A DNA stretch of 37,117 bases from Deltaproteobacteria bacterium (GTDB taxonomy: Bacteria; Desulfobacterota; Dissulfuribacteria; Dissulfuribacterales; UBA3076), in contig JAGYNZ010000028.1 in assembly GCA_018399745.1 (NCBI GenBank), forward strand, positions 1 through 37,117. Reading direction: 5' to 3'. Below are positions 32,694 through 37,117 of the stretch, piece after piece (positions within the stretch are counted from its first letter, which is position 1; each line of letters starts with the position of its first letter). The notes beneath the pieces are model-generated. The model ran no database searches and was not told the DNA's origin. It saw only the letters and a program-made list of their open reading frames with translations. A program made the position numbers and the translations under genes.

Positions 32694-32974
32694 TGGTTTT
32701 TCCCAGTCAAACGCCGAACTGCTTTGTATCGATCCACTCCATACGCAGCAAAGACCAGAAGTCCAAAGCCAGTTTGTTTATCACATAGTCGTAAAGTAGC
32801 CAGCCATATCCATCTGCCAATTGACAAAATAACCTGCCTGCCCTGGACAAATTCATCGCTTCCTGAAATCCTGTGATCCGACGCAATCCTTATTCCCTTT
32901 CTCCTGAGAGAAAGCACCTGAAACCAGTCCCACTTACTCAGGCGATATTTCGAAACCCCAAATGTTATTACAGT
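32694..32974. other. 281-base region upstream of the vapC relic
   Basis: Two overlapping minus-strand frames exist. One of 75 codons runs to the relic's start. One of 49 codons begins MNLSRAGRLF after AGGA and reads like protein (LADGYGWLLYDYVINKL). This is where an antitoxin would lie, but neither resembles a known antitoxin. I leave them unassigned. Confidence 0.35.
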
Positions 32975-35572
32975 CTAATAATAGAATTCTCCTAATGGCA
33001 GTATCCATCGGCTGTCAGGACCGTCGCTGTCTCCCCTGATAATCAACTCACAAGGAATACCTGGAGCGATGGGATCATCATCATACCAGGCGGTGATCCG
33101 GTAGTTGTGGGAATCAGTTAGCTCAATCACTTCCATTTCTCCCATGCAGGTACCCCAGTCGTCATACTCAGCGCTTAGTTCACCCAGGTCCTCTGAGGTC
33201 CCATCGTCCAAATCGTCGACCACGAGCCTGGCAGAATAGGCATCCACATGGCAATTTTGAACAAAAACTTGTCTGAAGCCCATAATCTCCGGTCCGTCTG
33301 CGCTAATTCTTGCCCGGACGCGCAGACTCTCGGTCGTTACCGGCGCCCCCTCACGGGCACAAGCCTCCAGGGTGAAGGTATGGGTTTCGTTGAGGGTGAT
33401 CTGGAAGCTGTCAGTTTCATGCCTGACGCAGTGAGCCGAGTATTCCCGGGACAAGACTTCACCCCGGATGTCCGAAGTGATAGTAATGTGACGGGCCTTG
33501 AATACCTCCCATTCCAGAGTCACAAGGGTGCCTTCCGGCCTGATCGTAATGGAATCGGGAGATGCCGCGAAGCGGACTATTTCCGCACGGCAGGCCCCGG
33601 AATCGCTTAACACATCAAGTATAGCAGGCTCACTCTCCAGGCTGTGACTGGTGACGTAGATCTGCCATAGACCGCAGGACAGATTATTGCCCTCCAGGTG
33701 CAGCAACTGATTGTGAACACGGTTTTCCGGTCGCTCGAAACTGATCCCGGTCACATCAAGCGTTCTCCAGGCATAGCCATCAGTTACCCTTACGGTGTTG
33801 GCATCGTACTCGATGTCAAAACTCGACCCTTCTAAGTCCAGAGTGAATGGACCGCATTCCATGACCTGCCGAAAGGAATCAGGATGATGAATGACAGGAA
33901 CGTCATATACCAGCAGCCTTATGGAACCCGATTCGTGATCGTCAGCATCGCCGCGGATGCCTGCTTCATATGTATGTTCTCCGGCAGTCACCGTAACCGT
34001 GACGCCCATTTCTCCTTCCGGAATTATGACCAGGCCAGGGACCTCTATCACATCATACACGCCGGTCGTATTGATCAGATTGATCGACAGACCCCCAGCC
34101 GGGGCAGGGCAGGATATGCTGGCATACAGGTCAACGGTGTGACCGACCCGCACCTGCGTTTCAACCACCGAAAGATGGACCGCCCGATAGGTCTCAACGA
34201 TCAACTCCCTGACAATACGGCCGCAGAAGCCGGATATCTCAAAGATATAGGTCTCATTTGCCGGCGTGTTAAGTCCCACCCCGCCGCTTATCCCCGGCCC
34301 CTCCTGTTCCCAAACAACAAAGCCGCTGCCGTCAGTGAGGACCGCCCGGTCAGCATTATCACCAGCAATGTATAAACTAAAGCTTTGGCATGCCTCCACC
34401 CGCACATGATCCTCCCCGATTACCTGGACAGAGCCGCTGACCCTGAATTCAGAAAGGATCACAGGTTCGGAGATCTCCAGATAGCGATCGGTGTCGCTGG
34501 CTGGAAGCCGGCTCATGCCCAAGCGGGAGCACTCTGGTATCCTAATCGGGATCTCGATGGTGATATTACCAGAACGCGTCCCCTCCGGGACCCTGCACCG
34601 GATAAGGCTGCTTGTACGGACAGTATACTCGGCTGGTGCATACCCGCCTGGAAAAACAACCAACGGCGCCCCACCAAAACCGCTGCCACTGATCTCTATA
34701 AGATCGCCCGCACAGGCCCTGCGGCTGATGGTCTCCTCATCTGTGGAGCGATCTATGTCGATGATCTCCTCTATCTCGTATCGCGGTTCGTTTCCAAGTT
34801 GCTTGAAACACTCCTCGGCATCACGGGTTGCCTGCCACTTCTCAAGTCGGCACAGATCCAAGGGTAATGGTCCTGGATTGCCGTACTTGAAGTAGAAATA
34901 ACCCGCTCCCTTCAAAGGCAGGCGCACCGTAGTGTCTTCCAGAAAAGCCAAGGCGGTGTCAAAGGACTCATATGTCACTGGGCCAGAGGCGTCGTGTACG
35001 GTCGTGGCTTCAGCGTAAAGGATTTCCAGAGCGGAGATTTCCTCTACCAATGTGCTGACCACCGCCAGGTATGGTCCGAAGCCCCCGGAGACCTCCTCCT
35101 CCAGTCTCAATACGCCAAAAACAATGTCGGAAATCGCTATGGGGCTGACAAAACAGGGCCAATTGTGGTGGCGTCCCCTGAATCCGCCTCCCGAAGGTCC
35201 GGGGCTTCCTCCCTCTGGGCCCCGGCTGCCCGACGCATCCGCCTGTGTCTGTTTTGCCACTGAACGGGAACCGGCGTGCATAGCCTCGGTTCTCTGAACC
35301 AGATAATTCAGCAGAGAAAGGAGACGATCGCCGGCCCGGGAGTCCCCCCTGAGGAAACCTCTGGAATGACAAAGGAGAAGAGACAGATGGGAAGCCCGTT
35401 CCAGCAGACGGTCGATCCGCTCTCGATAGGCTGCTTCCTTTGATCTCTCCCCGCCGGCAGCCAGCTCGGCAGCCCGATAGATGGCATTTATCCTTTCCTG
35501 ACACAAGATTTTTTCAAACCTGGTTGCTGTTCGCCCGATAACCCTTTTAGACTTTCGCATTTTACAGACCAT
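32975..35572 (-). CDS. Large TIG/Ig-like repeat protein of unknown function
   Basis: 865 residues, GC-rich relative to most of the window. Residues 1-100 are helical and arginine-rich. A glycine/proline/serine linker follows (about 108-135). A further helical part reaches about 260, and an IPT/TIG domain lies at about 288-345 (GDLIEISGSGFGGAPLVVFPGG, then LIRCRVPEGTRSGNITIEI). The remainder is a chain of beta-sandwich-like units with alternating hydrophobic strands, such as FTLDLEGSSFDIEYD, ITIRPEGTLVTLEWEVF and ITLNETHTFTLEACA. No signal peptide or membrane anchor is visible, which is odd for an Ig-rich protein. GAGGTG precedes the ATG. No close family is recognised. Confidence 0.7.
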   Translation of the reverse strand: MVCKMRKSKRVIGRTATRFEKILCQERINAIYRAAELAAGGERSKEAAYRERIDRLLERASHLSLLLCHSRGFLRGDSRAGDRLLSLLNYLVQRTEAMHAGSRSVAKQTQADASGSRGPEGGSPGPSGGGFRGRHHNWPCFVSPIAISDIVFGVLRLEEEVSGGFGPYLAVVSTLVEEISALEILYAEATTVHDASGPVTYESFDTALAFLEDTTVRLPLKGAGYFYFKYGNPGPLPLDLCRLEKWQATRDAEECFKQLGNEPRYEIEEIIDIDRSTDEETISRRACAGDLIEISGSGFGGAPLVVFPGGYAPAEYTVRTSSLIRCRVPEGTRSGNITIEIPIRIPECSRLGMSRLPASDTDRYLEISEPVILSEFRVSGSVQVIGEDHVRVEACQSFSLYIAGDNADRAVLTDGSGFVVWEQEGPGISGGVGLNTPANETYIFEISGFCGRIVRELIVETYRAVHLSVVETQVRVGHTVDLYASISCPAPAGGLSINLINTTGVYDVIEVPGLVIIPEGEMGVTVTVTAGEHTYEAGIRGDADDHESGSIRLLVYDVPVIHHPDSFRQVMECGPFTLDLEGSSFDIEYDANTVRVTDGYAWRTLDVTGISFERPENRVHNQLLHLEGNNLSCGLWQIYVTSHSLESEPAILDVLSDSGACRAEIVRFAASPDSITIRPEGTLVTLEWEVFKARHITITSDIRGEVLSREYSAHCVRHETDSFQITLNETHTFTLEACAREGAPVTTESLRVRARISADGPEIMGFRQVFVQNCHVDAYSARLVVDDLDDGTSEDLGELSAEYDDWGTCMGEMEVIELTDSHNYRITAWYDDDPIAPGIPCELIIRGDSDGPDSRWILPLGEFYY

Positions 35573-35721
35573 TCTACACCTCGTTAATTTACTGACTCGT
35601 CTATATCGCCCGCAAAACTAAGTGATTAATTATGAATAAGGAATTTTATCAATGCATTTGGCCGAATGATGATTCGGTTCAGTCAGCAACCTCGCTGAAA
35701 CCTGGAACAGATCAACTGGAT

Positions 35722-35743
35722 TGCGCAGGCTTTGCCTGGCGCA
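35722..35743. repeat. GC-rich hairpin with one bulged base
   Basis: TGCGC then AGGC (35722-35730) pair with GCCT then GCGCA (35734-35743) around a TTT loop, leaving one bulged G at 35738. Nine base pairs. No T tract follows, so it is not a terminator. It may be a REP-like or IS-end palindrome. Confidence 0.5.
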
Positions 35744-35913
35744 CTAGGAAATCGCTTTTCAGAAATTGGGGAACAGGTTGACAGCGAAATATGAATTTTG
35801 AGCACACAATCTCCTGGAATTCTATTTCTGCCAATTCCTATTATATGAAAATCGTGTATCACAACTGGTATCTGAATGTCAAGCAATCAAATAACCCTTT
35901 TTGAGCTGAGGCA

Positions 35914-35948
35914 GGGCAAAAGAGACTTCGACTGGTCTCTTTCAGCCC
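35914..35948. repeat. Hairpin with eight-pair stem
   Basis: AAAGAGAC (35919-35926) and GTCTCTTT (35935-35942) form a perfect stem around an 8-base loop, extended outward by GGGC/GCCC beyond a small internal loop. It lies just upstream of the istB remnant. Confidence 0.5.
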
Positions 35949-35970
35949 AGACCACCCTGCTGGCTTCTTT

Positions 35971-36204
35971 ACGGATTCTCTCTCGCAGACAGGGGATATG
36001 TTGGAAACTATACACTACAGCCATAAAAGAAGGTCCACGACCTCTGCTACCCAGCTGCCTATTTCTTAATAACATTCAAGGTCTAAAGATCTTATCCTGG
36101 CAGATGCCGTAATGGACAGGGCAGTACACAATGCTTACCGATTAGGACTAAAGGAGGAATCAAAAAGAAAAAAACAAAAAAACTATACCACAAAAATCAG
36201 TTGA
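35971..36204 (+). pseudogene. IS21-family istB remnant (C-terminal part)
   Basis: Reading one frame through two adjacent TAA codons (36067-36072) gives GDMLETIHYSHKRRST, ATQLPIS, two stops, then DLILADAVMDRAVHNAYRLG and KEESKRKK. These match the end of IstB, the AAA+ helper of IS21 transposition, whose family reads DMLEIIEDRYERRST, TSQLP and LADAILDRLVHNAYR. The N-terminal two thirds, including the Walker motifs, are not found, nor is istA. The element is therefore decayed. The frame ends at TGA 36202-36204. Confidence 0.8.
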
Positions 36205-36641
36205 AACATTGACAGCATCCTCTTTCGTATGCACGATGGATATAGCTATACTTTGCTCACGATATGTAGAATAACGGAAATGAGTATAGTGGCAATCCCA
36301 GTGAATGAACAGATAAAAGGGTGGCCAAGATATTTAAGATACCAGCCACGAAACCATATTTGATAAGAAAGATACAACAGTTTCATTGTTTTGAACTATT
36401 TATTTAGCCATATAGAAAGTGAGACATATAGGGATGAATAAGCCCCTGGTCGGAAAGCGTATTCTGGTTCCCCCAGCCAGGCGAAATGGTTTATGACGCA
36501 ATGAGATCACCGCTTTTTGACTCTTCTTGACATTTGGGACCTGCACAGGATAGCGTTTTCATTGAATACGGCCATTGATGACCCCATTTTTTGAATCGTT
36601 CAGAAGAATTGTCAGATCAAAATGACAGAAGGAGCACAGAA
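36205..36641. other. 437-base gap after the istB remnant
   Basis: No gene. It may include the right end of the old IS element: GTGGCAATCCC near 36289 and GGGTGGCC near 36318 recall the terminal repeats of IS21 relatives. A nested inverted repeat (CCTGG/CCAGG around CTGG/CCAG) lies near 36448-36482. Confidence 0.35.
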
Positions 36642-37085
36642 ATGGAGAAACTATCTCGAAACTACCATCTCAAACTTCAAGAGATGTGCGGTTGTTATTT
36701 AGAGACAAATTTCCAGGAACAGTTGTCAGCCATGGTATCTCACAAAAGCGCAGATGTTGAAGAGGATGCATTTAAGTATCTATCTCTGGCCATTCTGGCT
36801 GCACTGACGGAAAAAGCCAAAAAGCTCTCTTTCAAAAAGGGGAAAGACTCCGCAAAAATTACCATAAAGGCAAAGGAACGGAAAATTAAACTTCCAGCAC
36901 CATCACGGGATCTGATTGATAAAATCATAGCCATCACCAGGGCCATCACACACCTGGAAGAGGATAAGGGAGAATGTCCTCTTGTGCTTGGACTCCAAAA
37001 CGACCAGGTTGAACTGCTTGTCAAGGTGAAAAAAGACAAAGAGAAAGAATCCATAAAGTTTGAGTTTCCTGATATGGAAACCTGA
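36642..37085 (+). CDS. Hypothetical protein of 147 residues
   Basis: The ATG at 36642 has AAGGAG about 8 bases upstream. The upstream extension from 36591 lacks such a site. The protein is mostly helical, with a lysine-rich middle (KKLSFKKGKDSAKITIKAK) and a C-terminal strand region (CPLVLGLQNDQVELLVKVKK) ending in an acidic tail. No signal peptide or membrane segment is visible. I recognise no family. Base and codon use resemble the core genes, so it may be native rather than part of the insertion. Confidence 0.6.
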   Translation: MEKLSRNYHLKLQEMCGCYLETNFQEQLSAMVSHKSADVEEDAFKYLSLAILAALTEKAKKLSFKKGKDSAKITIKAKERKIKLPAPSRDLIDKIIAITRAITHLEEDKGECPLVLGLQNDQVELLVKVKKDKEKESIKFEFPDMET

Positions 37086-37117
37086 ACGGTTACTGTCCGG
37101 CCCTTTCCAGCCGCCAG

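Larger units (their letters stand above)
35573..35970. other. 398-base gap with palindromes next to an IS21 remnant
   Basis: No gene recognised. It holds two hairpins (35722-35743 and 35914-35948, listed separately). Short frames in both directions show no family signature. The 3' end may be decayed istB sequence. Confidence 0.5.

Noticed and set aside
33884-34867. Long plus-strand frames opposite the 865-residue gene
   Set aside because: They are mirror frames produced by GC-rich codons of the minus-strand gene, without ribosome sites or family motifs.
1-37117. CRISPR array, complete insertion sequence, rRNA genes or a prophage
   Set aside because: No regularly spaced repeats, intact transposase, rRNA sequence or phage structural gene was seen.

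Overview
The window reads as chromosomal DNA of an anaerobic deltaproteobacterium (Desulfobacterota), most like the Desulfobacterales. The pointers are a periplasmic tetraheme cytochrome c3, a mitochondrial-EF-G1-like 'spd' elongation factor G, a CCG-domain GlcF/Hdr-type iron-sulfur protein, a DUF748 protein, a MG-PilZ protein and a probable selenoprotein. The genus cannot be fixed from the sequence alone.

Layout. 1-3.3 kb: a Fur-family regulator and trmL (minus strand, ATGA overlap), divergent proC, then a convergent MFS transporter. 3.6-11.6 kb: a long plus-strand run of holA, an HD-domain nucleotidase, an exported UshA-like protein with an in-frame UGA (selenocysteine), a GlcF-like Fe-S oxidoreductase that probably starts at CTG, rlmE, purC, an exported thermonuclease-like protein and a histone-deacetylase-family protein. 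11.6-13.3 kb: a terminator, cytochrome c3 with a good sigma-70 promoter, a small zinc-ribbon protein and a DUF296 protein. 13.3-17.6 kb: an orphan sensor kinase, radA, trxA and bamD. 17.6-23.2 kb (minus strand): an OppD/DppD-type ATPase without permeases, a RecA-fold ATPase, EF-G and rlmD. 23.2-27.2 kb: two mutually exclusive hairpins in front of a PilZ gene, then a giant DUF748 protein. 27.3-29.7 kb (minus strand): sixA, comB, an L,D-transpeptidase-like lipoprotein and a YbaN-like protein. 30.2-32.7 kb: a Tat-exported iron superoxide dismutase, marC, a small SH3-like protein and a deleted VapC toxin. 32.9-37.1 kb: an accessory-looking segment with a large GC-rich Ig/TIG-domain protein, palindromes, a decayed IS21 istB gene and an unknown 147-residue protein.

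Most interesting item. The gene at 5630-6784 is interrupted only by TGA codon 54. The frame continues unchanged, a signal peptide sits upstream, and a stem-loop fitting the bacterial SECIS pattern follows the TGA. The encoded motif would be Cys-x-x-Sec. The protein has the calcineurin/UshA fold by sequence, but every metal ligand I can align is replaced, so it looks like a phosphoesterase scaffold re-used for redox chemistry. No selA, selB, selC or selD is present in the window, so use of selenium by the host is inferred.
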